A stretch of DNA of 16,868 nt from an uncultured Rhizobiaceae group bacterium (lineage in GTDB: Bacteria > Pseudomonadota > Alphaproteobacteria > Rhizobiales > Rhizobiaceae): the NCBI GenBank assembly GCA_938009335.1, contig CALLHT010000070.1, positions 1-16,868 of the forward strand, given 5' to 3'. The position numbers were made by a program, and so were the translations under genes. Shown here piece after piece: positions 7,906-14,212 of this stretch. Position 1 is the stretch's first letter. Every line of letters starts with the position of its first letter. The notes under the pieces were generated by a model. That model searched no databases, had not been told where the DNA came from, and saw only the letters and a program-made list of their open reading frames with translations.

Positions 7906-8340
7906 ATGGCAAAGCTTTCGCTTAACCGCGCAAATCGCATTATTTCTCTAGCATTCGCCCACGCAAAACAAGCTGGTTACAAACCACTGGCTGTTGTCGT
8001 GTTGGATGATGGCGGAAACCTAAAGGCATTTCAGGCGCAGGACGGTTGCTCAAACAACCGATTCGAAGTCGCTCGCGGCAAGGCTAAGGGCGCAATCGCA
8101 GTTGGTATGGGGTCTCGCTGGCTAAATACGCAAGCTGAAACCCGCCCTCATTTTCTTGATGGTCTTAGCTCTGTGATTGAAGGCGGTATTGTGGCTGTTC
8201 CAGGTGGTGTGATTGCCAAAGATAAGTCGGGCAACATTCTTGCAGCCGTTGGCATTTCAGGCGACACGTCAGATGCGGATGAAGCAAGCGCTATTGCTGG
8301 CATTGAAGCGGTCAACCTGGTGGCTGATCCGGGCGCTTAA
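7906..8340 (+). CDS. GlcG/HbpS family protein
   Basis: A 144-residue protein of the GlcG/HbpS family (PF03928). It shows the family start with a helix (SLNRANRIISLAFAHAKQ), the strand LAVVVLDDGGNLKAF (28-42), a lysine-rich helix around AKGAIAVGM (60-68), EGGIVAVPGG (91-100) and the closing GISGDTSDADEA (116-127), equivalent to the usual GvSGxtsexDEa. There is no signal peptide, so it is cytoplasmic, unlike the exported haem-binding HbpS of Streptomyces. Family members bind haem or corrinoids or accompany glycolate and diol metabolism; none of these roles is shown by this context. GGAG stands 8 bases before the ATG. It is divergent from the gamma-glutamyltransferase gene and may share its control region. 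Confidence 0.9.
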   Translation: MAKLSLNRANRIISLAFAHAKQAGYKPLAVVVLDDGGNLKAFQAQDGCSNNRFEVARGKAKGAIAVGMGSRWLNTQAETRPHFLDGLSSVIEGGIVAVPGGVIAKDKSGNILAAVGISGDTSDADEASAIAGIEAVNLVADPGA

Positions 8341-8363
8341 GCCAAGGATATCGATTAAGAACC

Positions 8364-8390
8364 TCGCGGCGAATTTAGTATTCGCCGTGA
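8364..8390 (+). terminator. stem-loop at the convergent junction
   Basis: CGGCGAAT (8367-8374) and ATTCGCCG (8380-8387) form a perfect 8-bp stem with a 5-base loop. It extends by three pairs (one G-U) if read as plus-strand RNA, pointing to the GlcG/HbpS transcript. It contains the stop codon of the convergent membrane-protein gene. No T-tract follows on either strand, so it may be an RNA 3'-end stabiliser or a factor-assisted terminator rather than a classical intrinsic terminator. Confidence 0.45.
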
Positions 8391-8794
8391 TATCCCCCGT
8401 GCCCCACATTCACATCACGCGTTGCGGAGCGGATTGACACTGTAAAGCCCGCTAGAACATCGACCAATGCAATCGTCATCAGAATGAAGAAAACCGAGTG
8501 CGCAGCGTTCTTAACGACCAGAAATTCAACCAGATACGCAATAAACACAAAGGTTGAGAGTAAATGGTCAATCACAGAAGAAGCGCCCACTCGCGTAGCT
8601 TTCAAAATCTCAAAAAACAAAAGTACCAGCGCCAGCATGACCATGAGGTCGCCCATCTTCATGACCCAAGCATCACCATGAATTAGCGGGATGGAGAAGA
8701 TTTCATTCTCCCACACACCAATGCCCCCGTTTAGAAACACCTGAATGTTGTAAACGATGAACGGCACGATTAGCAGCGGCACATTTGTAAGCAT
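8375..8794 (-). CDS. small four-helix integral membrane protein, unknown function
   Basis: I do not recognise this protein beyond its being a hypothetical membrane protein. From ATG at 8794 it has 139 residues with four hydrophobic segments: about 4-20 (NVPLLIVPFIVYNIQVF), 47-61 (MKMGDLMVMLALVLLFF), 76-92 (LLSTFVFIAYLVEFLVV) and 99-117 (VFFILMTIALVDVLAGFTV). The tail is soluble and histidine/glycine-rich (DVNVGHGGYHGEY). I chose 8794 because GGGGAG lies 5 bases upstream; an in-frame TTG at 8821 would add nine residues but lies inside the predicted promoter. The gene follows the rpmF terminator and appears to be monocistronic, convergent with the GlcG/HbpS gene. No catalytic motif is visible. 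Confidence 0.8.
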   Translation of the reverse strand: MLTNVPLLIVPFIVYNIQVFLNGGIGVWENEIFSIPLIHGDAWVMKMGDLMVMLALVLLFFEILKATRVGASSVIDHLLSTFVFIAYLVEFLVVKNAAHSVFFILMTIALVDVLAGFTVSIRSATRDVNVGHGGYHGEY

Positions 8795-8799
8795 GACTT

Positions 8800-8805
8800 C
8801 TCCCC
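8800..8805 (-). promoter_or_regulatory. strong ribosome binding site deciding the start of the small membrane protein
   Basis: GGGGAG on the minus strand, 5 bases before ATG at 8794. The alternative TTG start at 8821 has no comparable site. Confidence 0.7.
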
Positions 8806-8807
8806 AA

Positions 8808-8820
8808 TGACGTAACGTCA
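8808..8820. promoter_or_regulatory. perfect 13-bp inverted repeat, candidate operator
   Basis: TGACGTAACGTCA is a 6+1+6 perfect inverted repeat. It lies between the predicted -10 and the ribosome binding site of the small membrane protein gene, overlapping the presumed transcription start. That is the expected place for a repressor site. The cognate regulator is not in the window, as far as I can tell. Confidence 0.45.
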
Positions 8821-8846
8821 ATAGGATAGCTTTACAAATTTGTCAA
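8818..8846 (-). promoter_or_regulatory. promoter for the small membrane protein gene
   Basis: On the minus strand a perfect -35 TTGACA (8841-8846) is followed after 17 bases by TATTGA (8818-8823), a half-matching -10. The -35 begins within the T-tract of the rpmF terminator, so terminator and promoter share bases. Confidence 0.5.
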
Positions 8847-8876
8847 AAAAAAGGGCCGACAAAAGCCGACCCTTTA
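8844..8876 (-). terminator. intrinsic terminator of rpmF
   Basis: On the minus strand AAAGGGTCGGC (8875 to 8865), a TTTT loop and GTCGGCCCTTT (8860 to 8850) form an 11-pair stem, followed by a run of T. The two imperfect pairs are G-U as minus-strand RNA but A-C mismatches on the plus strand, which fixes the direction. Confidence 0.88.
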
Positions 8877-8896
8877 GATTTATATTTGTAAAACCG

Positions 8897-9082
8897 TTAG
8901 ATAGAGTCTTTTGGTTCCAGAATTTGACGGCCACGATACATGCCTGATTTCAGGTCAATGTGGTGTGGGCGGCGCAATTCGCCAGAATCTTTATCTTCAA
9001 CGTAAGCTTTCGCTTTCAACGCATCAGTAGAACGGCGGTGGCCGCGTTTCATGCGTGATATTTTACTCTTTGGTACAGCCAT
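8897..9082 (-). CDS. rpmF: 50S ribosomal protein L32
   Basis: L32 is a small basic protein of the large ribosomal subunit. The 61-residue product starts MAVPKSK, has the basic RMKRGHRRS region (10-18) and continues with the alphaproteobacterial form containing RRPHHIDL (37-44) and GMYRGRQIL. The zinc-binding cysteines of some L32 proteins are absent, as is normal in this group. GGAG lies 8 bases before the ATG. An intrinsic terminator follows. mtgA lies upstream on the same strand, a pairing I recall from related genomes. Confidence 0.97.
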   Translation of the reverse strand: MAVPKSKISRMKRGHRRSTDALKAKAYVEDKDSGELRRPHHIDLKSGMYRGRQILEPKDSI

Positions 9083-9104
9083 GATGCATACTCCGAATTC
9101 GAAT

Positions 9105-9150
9105 TAAAAAAGGGCTCTGCTAAGCGAGAAGAATGTTCCGCGAGAGCCCT
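9105..9150 (-). terminator. terminator-like hairpin between mtgA and rpmF (possible rpmF leader attenuator)
   Basis: On the minus strand AGGGCTCT (9150 to 9143) pairs perfectly with AGAGCCCT (9118 to 9111), with 24 bases between that can form a smaller inner stem, followed directly by TTTTTT (9110 to 9105). It is in the right direction to end the mtgA transcript. The T-run stops only about 22 bases before the rpmF start codon, and a plausible rpmF promoter lies upstream of the hairpin. Confidence 0.75.
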
Positions 9151-9169
9151 GAAACGCTTTCTGGCCGCT

Positions 9170-9198
9170 GCTATACAGTTTTTTCCTGCATTTGACCA
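9170..9198 (-). promoter_or_regulatory. probable rpmF promoter upstream of the leader hairpin
   Basis: On the minus strand TGGTCA (9193-9198) and TATAGC (9170-9175) are 17 bases apart; each matches four of six consensus positions. The transcript would start near 9163, giving an rpmF leader of about 80 bases that contains the terminator-like hairpin. Confidence 0.4.
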
Positions 9199-9215
9199 TA
9201 GGGTAGAGCAAATTT

Positions 9216-10001
9216 TTATCCCTCAGTCTTAAGACATCCTATATAGGCGCCGGATGCCCTCGCCCGTTTCTGAATAATACCCGCCAAAGCCCGTAATTTT
9301 CTGCCCGGATTAGCAGGGTTTCTACCCTTGGGATTGGGCAAGGTTACAGCCAATCGTGCTGAATTTCGTGGACCCAATTTCTCCGCGGGAATCTGAAAAT
9401 AATGTTGCGATGCTGCGCCCACACCAAACACACCTACATCCATCTCAACAATGTTGAGATAAATTTCCATGATCCGCCGCTTGTCCAGCACCAGTTCGGC
9501 CATCATGGCATAAGGCACTTCCAAACCTTTGCGGATAAACGAACGATCCGGCCACAAAAACAGGTTTTTCACCAATTGCATGGTGATCGTGCTCGCTCCT
9601 CTCGTGCGTTCGCCATCGAGCGCATCATCAATCACGTCATTGAGCGCACCCCAATCAACCCCGTTGTGAGCACAGAACTGGCCATCTTCTGACATCAAGA
9701 CCGACTGATAAATCCGTGGCGACATGTCATCCAGCTCTACCCATTGGCGTTTCGCTCCAGACCCAACCAACGCTTCCTGGATCATCAAAGTGGATATCGG
9801 CTTCACGCTTTCGATTTTATACAGGAACAAAAGCGCCAAAGGGACAAGCGTAATGATCAAGCCAAAAGCCGCCAGAAATCGCACAGCGAAAGACTTCAAG
9901 GATCGCCTTTTTCGCTCTGATTTGGCACGCTCTTGGTCGTCCGCTTCTTTTTCAAGAGCGGCCTTTTGAGCGTTAGTCTTGGTCTTTGTCTTGCTCGCCA
10001 T
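9216..10001 (-). CDS. mtgA: monofunctional peptidoglycan glycosyltransferase
   Basis: MtgA polymerises lipid II into glycan strands at the periplasmic face of the inner membrane (glycosyltransferase family 51) without a transpeptidase domain. The 261-residue protein has a lysine/glutamate-rich cytoplasmic tail (1-37), one membrane anchor (about 38-61) and the GT51 domain. Motifs in order are EDGQFCAHNGVDW with catalytic E105, RGASTITMQLVKNLF (134-148), KRRIMEIYLNIVE (174-186) with the second conserved glutamate, and GVFGVGAASQHYF. The N-terminal tail is longer than in E. coli MtgA. It is divergent from ispA across about 97 bases and upstream of rpmF on the same strand. Confidence 0.95.
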   Translation of the reverse strand: MASKTKTKTNAQKAALEKEADDQERAKSERKRRSLKSFAVRFLAAFGLIITLVPLALLFLYKIESVKPISTLMIQEALVGSGAKRQWVELDDMSPRIYQSVLMSEDGQFCAHNGVDWGALNDVIDDALDGERTRGASTITMQLVKNLFLWPDRSFIRKGLEVPYAMMAELVLDKRRIMEIYLNIVEMDVGVFGVGAASQHYFQIPAEKLGPRNSARLAVTLPNPKGRNPANPGRKLRALAGIIQKRARASGAYIGCLKTEG

Positions 10002-10098
10002 TCGAACTCTTTATCCGATTGTTGCTTAAGACGAAACACCGCTTGACGATCATCCGTGCAAGTGCGACGAAAATCCTGAAAACGTGCATAGGTTCCCA

Positions 10099-11004
10099 AT
10101 GACTGAATTCAAATCAATCCTGAAGTCTCACGCCGATCGCGTTGAACAAATTCTCATCACGCTGTTGGATGAAGGGAGACTGGATTACGAAACCGCGAGA
10201 CCGGAAAAACTGATGCAAGCAATGCGGCATTCATCCCTCGATGGCGGAAAGCGGTTGAGGCCGTTTCTCGTGATGGAGTGCGCGCGTTTGTTCGGTATTG
10301 AACCCTCACAAAGTGTATGGGCGGGCTGTGCGCTTGAACTCATTCATTGCTATTCGCTTGTGCATGATGATCTACCCGCGATGGATGATGATGATCTGCG
10401 TAGAGGCCGTCCAACCACACATATCGCTTATGGAGAAGATACGGCGATCTTAGCAGGCGATGCATTGCTCACTCTGGCCTTTGATGTGCTCGCGCGTGAA
10501 GAAGTCCATCAAGACTCCGCAACGCGCATTGAACTGGTGAAGCTCTACGCTCGCAATGCCGGTCTTGGCGGCATGGTTGGCGGACAAATGCTAGACCTTG
10601 AAGCCGAACAAAAACCACAGATCAGCGAAGACGAAATTCTTACTCTGCAAGCGATGAAAACCGGCGCACTCATACGTTGCGCCTGTGAAGCAGGTGCTGT
10701 TCTGGGTGGCGCATCACATGAAGAGCGATCAACCCTTCTCAAATTCGGCGCGTTGGTGGGACAAGCCTTCCAACTGGCCGATGATATTCTCGATGAAACC
10801 TCAAATGCAGAAACGATGGGAAAGCAAACCGGAAAAGATGCAGATCGCGGCAAAGGCACATTGGTATCTCTTTATGGTTTAGAAATGGCGCGAGCTCGCG
10901 CTGATGAACTACTACAAGAAGCCATAAAAACCTTGGCCCCGTTTGGTGAAAAAGCTGATGTGCTCATTGGGGCAGCGAGATTTACGGTTGATCGTAAGAA
11001 TTAA
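10099..11004 (+). CDS. ispA: (2E,6E)-farnesyl diphosphate synthase / type-II polyprenyl synthetase
   Basis: The 301-residue enzyme condenses isopentenyl-PP with dimethylallyl- and geranyl-PP, giving farnesyl-PP for undecaprenyl-PP, quinones and hopanoids. It has GGKRLRP (49-55), the first aspartate-rich motif DDLPAMD (90-96) followed by DDDLRRGRPT, GGMVGGQMLD (157-166), the KTG (187-189) and the second motif DDILD (228-232). Tyrosine and serine stand just before the first motif (YSLVHDD), as in E. coli IspA, which suggests C15 product length, though geranylgeranyl-PP cannot be excluded. I chose ATG at 10099; a GTG at 10084 would add five residues, and neither has a strong ribosome site. A TTGACG at 10042-10047 may be a -35 element, without a clear -10. 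No dxs follows; the next gene is unrelated. Confidence 0.94.
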   Translation: MTEFKSILKSHADRVEQILITLLDEGRLDYETARPEKLMQAMRHSSLDGGKRLRPFLVMECARLFGIEPSQSVWAGCALELIHCYSLVHDDLPAMDDDDLRRGRPTTHIAYGEDTAILAGDALLTLAFDVLAREEVHQDSATRIELVKLYARNAGLGGMVGGQMLDLEAEQKPQISEDEILTLQAMKTGALIRCACEAGAVLGGASHEERSTLLKFGALVGQAFQLADDILDETSNAETMGKQTGKDADRGKGTLVSLYGLEMARARADELLQEAIKTLAPFGEKADVLIGAARFTVDRKN

Positions 11005-11089
11005 AATCCGGCTTCTTCATTCCGCTATTATTCTGGCATATTGTTAAACACATACGGATCAAGCATCTAATTTCGATAACGGAAAAGTC

Positions 11090-12031
11090 ATGAAACGCAT
11101 TTCAAAAAAAGCAATTACTCGCGGTTTGGTAACCCTCACGATACTTGCATCGACGCCTACTTTGGGATGGGCCGATATGTCGCCAGAAGAAATTAAAAAC
11201 GGATACAAGGTCAACGCAGCCTTTGCACAATTTTACCGCTGGTATCAGTATTACGAGCGCTCAGAAGGCGGTATCGACAATGCGCTCGACATCCTTACGC
11301 AAGACGTGAATGTGAAATCCGGCCTTGGCGAAGCGAACGGTCACGAAGAGTATAAGGCTAGAGTTACTCAACTGCCGACAAGTTGGAAGAATGCCCATTT
11401 TCCAAAAGACCCGAAAGTAACTTTCAATGCAGATGGCTCAACCAGCATTTCGTCTGAGCTCACCTATCTCAATGAGGGCTTAAACCCGGATGGCAAAATC
11501 CGTCAGGCCGAGCTCACCTACACGATGGCTCTTACACAGGGCGATGATGTTTTACCGAAGTTCAGCGCCATCAAAATTGAGCAGAACTCTGAAAGCGAAG
11601 CAGAAACATTCGTCGATGCATATGCCATCAATCGGATGCGCAGTCTGGTGCATTACTGGCTGACACTCATCGAAGACCCATCCAGAAACCCGGAACCGCT
11701 TCAGGAAATCCTGTCCGATGAGTTCACTCTGAATTTCTCCAGCGGGGCAATCACCACTTATGACGACTTGAAAGAGTGGCTTGCCGGACCCGGGTCACAA
11801 GTCTCTGCAAGTACGCATGTGATTAGCGATTTCGCTGCTGAAGAAAATGAAGACGGTACCTATTCGATTCAAATGGATTTCGATTGGGAGGGCATTCTGC
11901 CTAATGGCGCTGAGCTGGTTGCCAAAACCCGCCACAGCTGGACTGCGACAAACGATGTGACTGAGCGCTTCGCCCGCATCAAATCTGTAGATGTTGAGAT
12001 CCTAGAGCCGTTCCATCCGAAGGAAAAGTAA
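11090..12031 (+). CDS. exported protein with two tandem NTF2-like domains, unknown function
   Basis: A 313-residue protein with a clear Sec signal peptide: basic start MKRISKKAITR, hydrophobic core, cleavage likely after GWA (residue 28). The mature part divides into two halves of about 125 residues that look like copies of one fold. Half 1 (about 40-165) starts AQFYRWYQYYERSEGGIDNALDIL and half 2 (about 178-305) starts SLVHYWLTLIEDPSRNPEPLQEIL. Each then has a short D/E-V/F strand, a helix (HEEYKARV; YDDLKEWL), a DG[ST] turn before a long strand, a P(D/N)G turn and a last strand (AIKIE; SVDVE). This order fits SnoaL/NTF2-like alpha+beta cones, which often bind small hydrophobic ligands or dimerise. 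No cysteine and no catalytic motif is visible. It sits alone, 85 bases after ispA. The fold is my inference from pattern, not a database match. Confidence 0.8.
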   Translation: MKRISKKAITRGLVTLTILASTPTLGWADMSPEEIKNGYKVNAAFAQFYRWYQYYERSEGGIDNALDILTQDVNVKSGLGEANGHEEYKARVTQLPTSWKNAHFPKDPKVTFNADGSTSISSELTYLNEGLNPDGKIRQAELTYTMALTQGDDVLPKFSAIKIEQNSESEAETFVDAYAINRMRSLVHYWLTLIEDPSRNPEPLQEILSDEFTLNFSSGAITTYDDLKEWLAGPGSQVSASTHVISDFAAEENEDGTYSIQMDFDWEGILPNGAELVAKTRHSWTATNDVTERFARIKSVDVEILEPFHPKEK

Positions 12032-12078
12032 CGCTGGTTAGATACGAGGGCACTTCTTGTCTTCAATCAAGTTCAATT

Positions 12079-13113
12079 TCATTCTGGCGATTTCTTTCGG
12101 TCTTTAGCAAGCGATTTAGCCACTTGACGAAGATCAACGGCTTCATCGAGCTCATCAACAATCTCATCGCCCAAAAGGGTTTCAAATATATCTTCCATGG
12201 TGACCAGACCGGCTGTGCCGCCATACCCATCCTCGACAAGAGCAATATGCGCGTCGCGTTCAATCAACAAATCAAGCAGAGAATCCAAATCCTGACTTTC
12301 CGAAACATGCGGAATTTCACGCACAAGACTGCTGACCTTTTTCCGCCCCTCTTTACGCAAAGCAGCCAACAAAAGGTCGCGCGTTAGAACAAACCCGGAA
12401 ACTTGATCAACCGTTTCGCCAGTCACAAGCATCCTTGAGTAGGGGAAAGTTTCGCGCTCTTTCACAACGGATGCGATCGTAACATTGCCAGGCAAGTGTT
12501 CAATTACCGTGCGGGGGGTCATCACTTCGCTAACAGGAATATGAGGAAGCTGAAAAAGATTGCTTACCACGCGTGTTTCATCTGCTTTAACAACACCTAA
12601 ACGATGACCAGCCGTTGTCATAGCTGTTATTTCCTCGCGGGAAACTTCAGAACCGGAGTCTGCAGGCTTTAGAAATTTGGTGATCGCCTGGCTCATCCAC
12701 ACAAGCGGAAGCTGTATCAAAATCAGCCAAGGCAAGGTTCGTACTGTAAACGGAGCCAAGGTACGCCAGTAAGTAGCACCCAGTGTCTTTGGGATAATCT
12801 CTGAAAGAATGAGAATGCCAAGTGTGAGCAAAGCTGAAAACACGCCAACACCAAAATCATCAAAAACAACACCCGCCTGAGCTCCTGCTCCGGTTGCGCC
12901 GACTGTATGAGCAATGGTGTTCAGAGAAAGAATGGCTGACAAGGGCCGCTCAATATCTTTTCGCAACTCTCTCAGATTTTCAGCAAGTTTAGGCTGCTCT
13001 TCTTCTGCTGCTTCCACGAATGACGGCGTGATCGAAAGCAAAACCGCTTCGAGAATAGAGCAAAGAAACGAAACGCCGATTGCTAACAACACGAAGAGGA
13101 TAAGCAGAGTCAT
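12079..13113 (-). CDS. CNNM-domain / CBS-pair membrane protein (hemolysin-CorC family), short form
   Basis: A 344-residue protein with an N-terminal CNNM (DUF21) membrane domain (about 1-165) and a cytoplasmic CBS pair (about 195-315). The membrane domain has segments at about 2-24, 60-82, 88-108 and 122-143 and the family motifs LNTIAHT (64-70) and SEIIPKTLGA (104-113). The CBS part begins VMTPRTVI (197-204) and ends GLVTMEDIFETLLGDEIVDE, the typical family ending. The C-terminal CorC_HlyC domain found in longer paralogues is absent; the chain ends in a basic tail. Relatives are implicated in Mg2+ or Na+ export and in Mg2+/Co2+ resistance; a true haemolytic role is unlikely. GGGAAA precedes the ATG. 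It is convergent with the NTF2-like gene, 47 bases apart, with no clear terminator between them. Confidence 0.93.
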   Translation of the reverse strand: MTLLILFVLLAIGVSFLCSILEAVLLSITPSFVEAAEEEQPKLAENLRELRKDIERPLSAILSLNTIAHTVGATGAGAQAGVVFDDFGVGVFSALLTLGILILSEIIPKTLGATYWRTLAPFTVRTLPWLILIQLPLVWMSQAITKFLKPADSGSEVSREEITAMTTAGHRLGVVKADETRVVSNLFQLPHIPVSEVMTPRTVIEHLPGNVTIASVVKERETFPYSRMLVTGETVDQVSGFVLTRDLLLAALRKEGRKKVSSLVREIPHVSESQDLDSLLDLLIERDAHIALVEDGYGGTAGLVTMEDIFETLLGDEIVDELDEAVDLRQVAKSLAKDRKKSPE

Positions 13114-13185
13114 AAGTGAAATTTCCCAAAGAATGTATTCCGTTACGGCACTCTTATAGCGATATCACACAGAAAACCAGAGCCA

Positions 13186-14073
13186 CTATCCTTCTGGCTT
13201 GTTTACGCGTTTGCGAACATGCTCGATCAATGCATCAGACACGACGCGGATACGATGCAGTTTCGCGTAGTCTTCATGAACAATATACCAGAACGTCCGC
13301 GTGAAAGAGACTTCCTCCGGCATCACCCGAACCAGTTGCGGATATTTGCAGGCGATGAAGTCGTGCAATACACACAGGCCTCCATTCGCCAACGCCGCTT
13401 CCAGCTGAACATGAACACTGGTGCTAGTAAGATATGGTTTTGCATCAGGGCTGATTAGGGGAATGTAATCGAGCTCTTTGTCGTAGATCAGATCAGAAAC
13501 ATAACCGATACCCCGAACCCGTTGCAGGTCGCCCAATTCCTTGATCGGCGGATTGTTCTCAAGATAATCTTTCGTGGCATACATATGGAGCGTATAATCG
13601 GTGATCTTGCGGAATTTTAAACGTCCGGACGTGGGTGCTGAAACCGCGATTGCGATATCCGCTTCGCGTTTGGTCAACGAAAACGTGCGCGGCATCGCTA
13701 CAATCTGAAGTTCAAGTTTTGGATGCTGCTCGCACAGTCGCACCGCAACTTCCGCCAACATCGAGGTCGCCATTCCCTCCGGCGCTCCGATCCGCACCAC
13801 GCCCGACACACTATCTGCTTCACCGGAAAACTCGCTTTGTGCGGCAACAGCGCTTGTCTCCATACCTTCCGCCATGGTCACAAGCTTTTGACCCTCATCA
13901 GTCAGGGAGTAGCCTTGCGGGCTCCGGTCGAATAGATGCACCTTTAGCGCTTCTTCCAACGCTTTTACCCGACGCCCCACAGTCGCATGATCAACGCCCA
14001 ATTGCTGTCCGGCAGAACTCAGTTTTCCTGTCCGCGCAACTGCCAGAAAAAATCTGTAATCATCCCAGTTCAA
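13186..14073 (-). CDS. LysR-family transcriptional regulator, probable regulator of mmsA
   Basis: A 295-residue LysR regulator. The N-terminal winged helix-turn-helix runs from MNWDDYRFFLAVARTG through LGVDHATVGRRVKALE (25-40) to LFDRSPQGYSLT (47-58). The rest (about 90-290) is the periplasmic-binding-protein-like inducer domain. The MNWDDxRFF / GVDHATVGRR form is the one I recall next to mmsA in alphaproteobacteria. The start is TTG at 14073: AGAGAGG stands 6 bases upstream, an in-frame stop lies just beyond, and no ATG would keep the conserved first residues. It is divergent from mmsA over about 140 bases, so it probably controls valine or methylmalonate-semialdehyde catabolism and itself; the inducer is unknown. 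Confidence 0.93.
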   Translation of the reverse strand: MNWDDYRFFLAVARTGKLSSAGQQLGVDHATVGRRVKALEEALKVHLFDRSPQGYSLTDEGQKLVTMAEGMETSAVAAQSEFSGEADSVSGVVRIGAPEGMATSMLAEVAVRLCEQHPKLELQIVAMPRTFSLTKREADIAIAVSAPTSGRLKFRKITDYTLHMYATKDYLENNPPIKELGDLQRVRGIGYVSDLIYDKELDYIPLISPDAKPYLTSTSVHVQLEAALANGGLCVLHDFIACKYPQLVRVMPEEVSFTRTFWYIVHEDYAKLHRIRVVSDALIEHVRKRVNKPEG

Positions 14074-14079
14074 AACGTA

Positions 14080-14086
14080 CCTCTCT
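14080..14086 (-). promoter_or_regulatory. ribosome binding site supporting a TTG start for the LysR gene
   Basis: AGAGAGG on the minus strand, 6 bases before TTG at 14073. The in-frame stop just upstream leaves TTG as the only start that keeps the full DNA-binding domain. Confidence 0.7.
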
Positions 14087-14112
14087 TAGGGTAGTGTCCC
14101 ACAACTTTGTCC

Positions 14113-14165
14113 ATATCCAGTGTGCAAATTTGCAAAACAACCAGACCAAAACGCATCTTGGATAT
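14113..14165. promoter_or_regulatory. candidate LysR operator region between LysR gene and mmsA
   Basis: A perfect 12-bp palindrome TGCAAATTTGCA (14123-14134) lies in the divergent intergenic region; with the next base it fits the T-N11-A pattern known for LysR sites. It is bracketed, not symmetrically, by the inverted pair ATATCCA (14113-14119) and TGGATAT (14159-14165). The second arm overlaps a weak -35-like TTGGAT (14158-14163) 17 bases before TAAATA, a possible mmsA promoter. Confidence 0.5.
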
Positions 14166-14201
14166 ACAAAATTAAACAGATAAATAAAGAAAAAGTTTTT
14201 T

Positions 14202-14207
14202 GGGAGG
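14202..14207 (+). promoter_or_regulatory. ribosome binding site fixing the mmsA GTG start
   Basis: GGGAGG, 5 bases before GTG at 14213. The in-frame ATG at 14120 would add 31 residues unlike the family and translate the operator region. Confidence 0.8.
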
Positions 14208-14212
14208 TTTCT

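Noticed and set aside
12032..12078. Terminator between the NTF2-like gene and the CNNM gene
   Set aside because: No stem longer than four pairs and no T-run was found in the 47 bases.
12079..13113. Truncation of the CNNM/CBS protein
   Set aside because: Lack of the C-terminal CorC_HlyC domain looks like frame loss at first, but 344 residues ending soon after the CBS pair is a common short form of the family.
13635..14183. Plus-strand frame opposite the LysR gene running into the intergenic region
   Set aside because: It overlaps the LysR DNA-binding domain in antisense and has low-complexity P/R/S-rich content.
14120..14212. Longer mmsA start at ATG 14120
   Set aside because: The extra 31 residues do not match the family, the segment contains the operator-like palindrome, and GTG 14213 has a near-perfect GGGAGG and gives the usual 499 residues.
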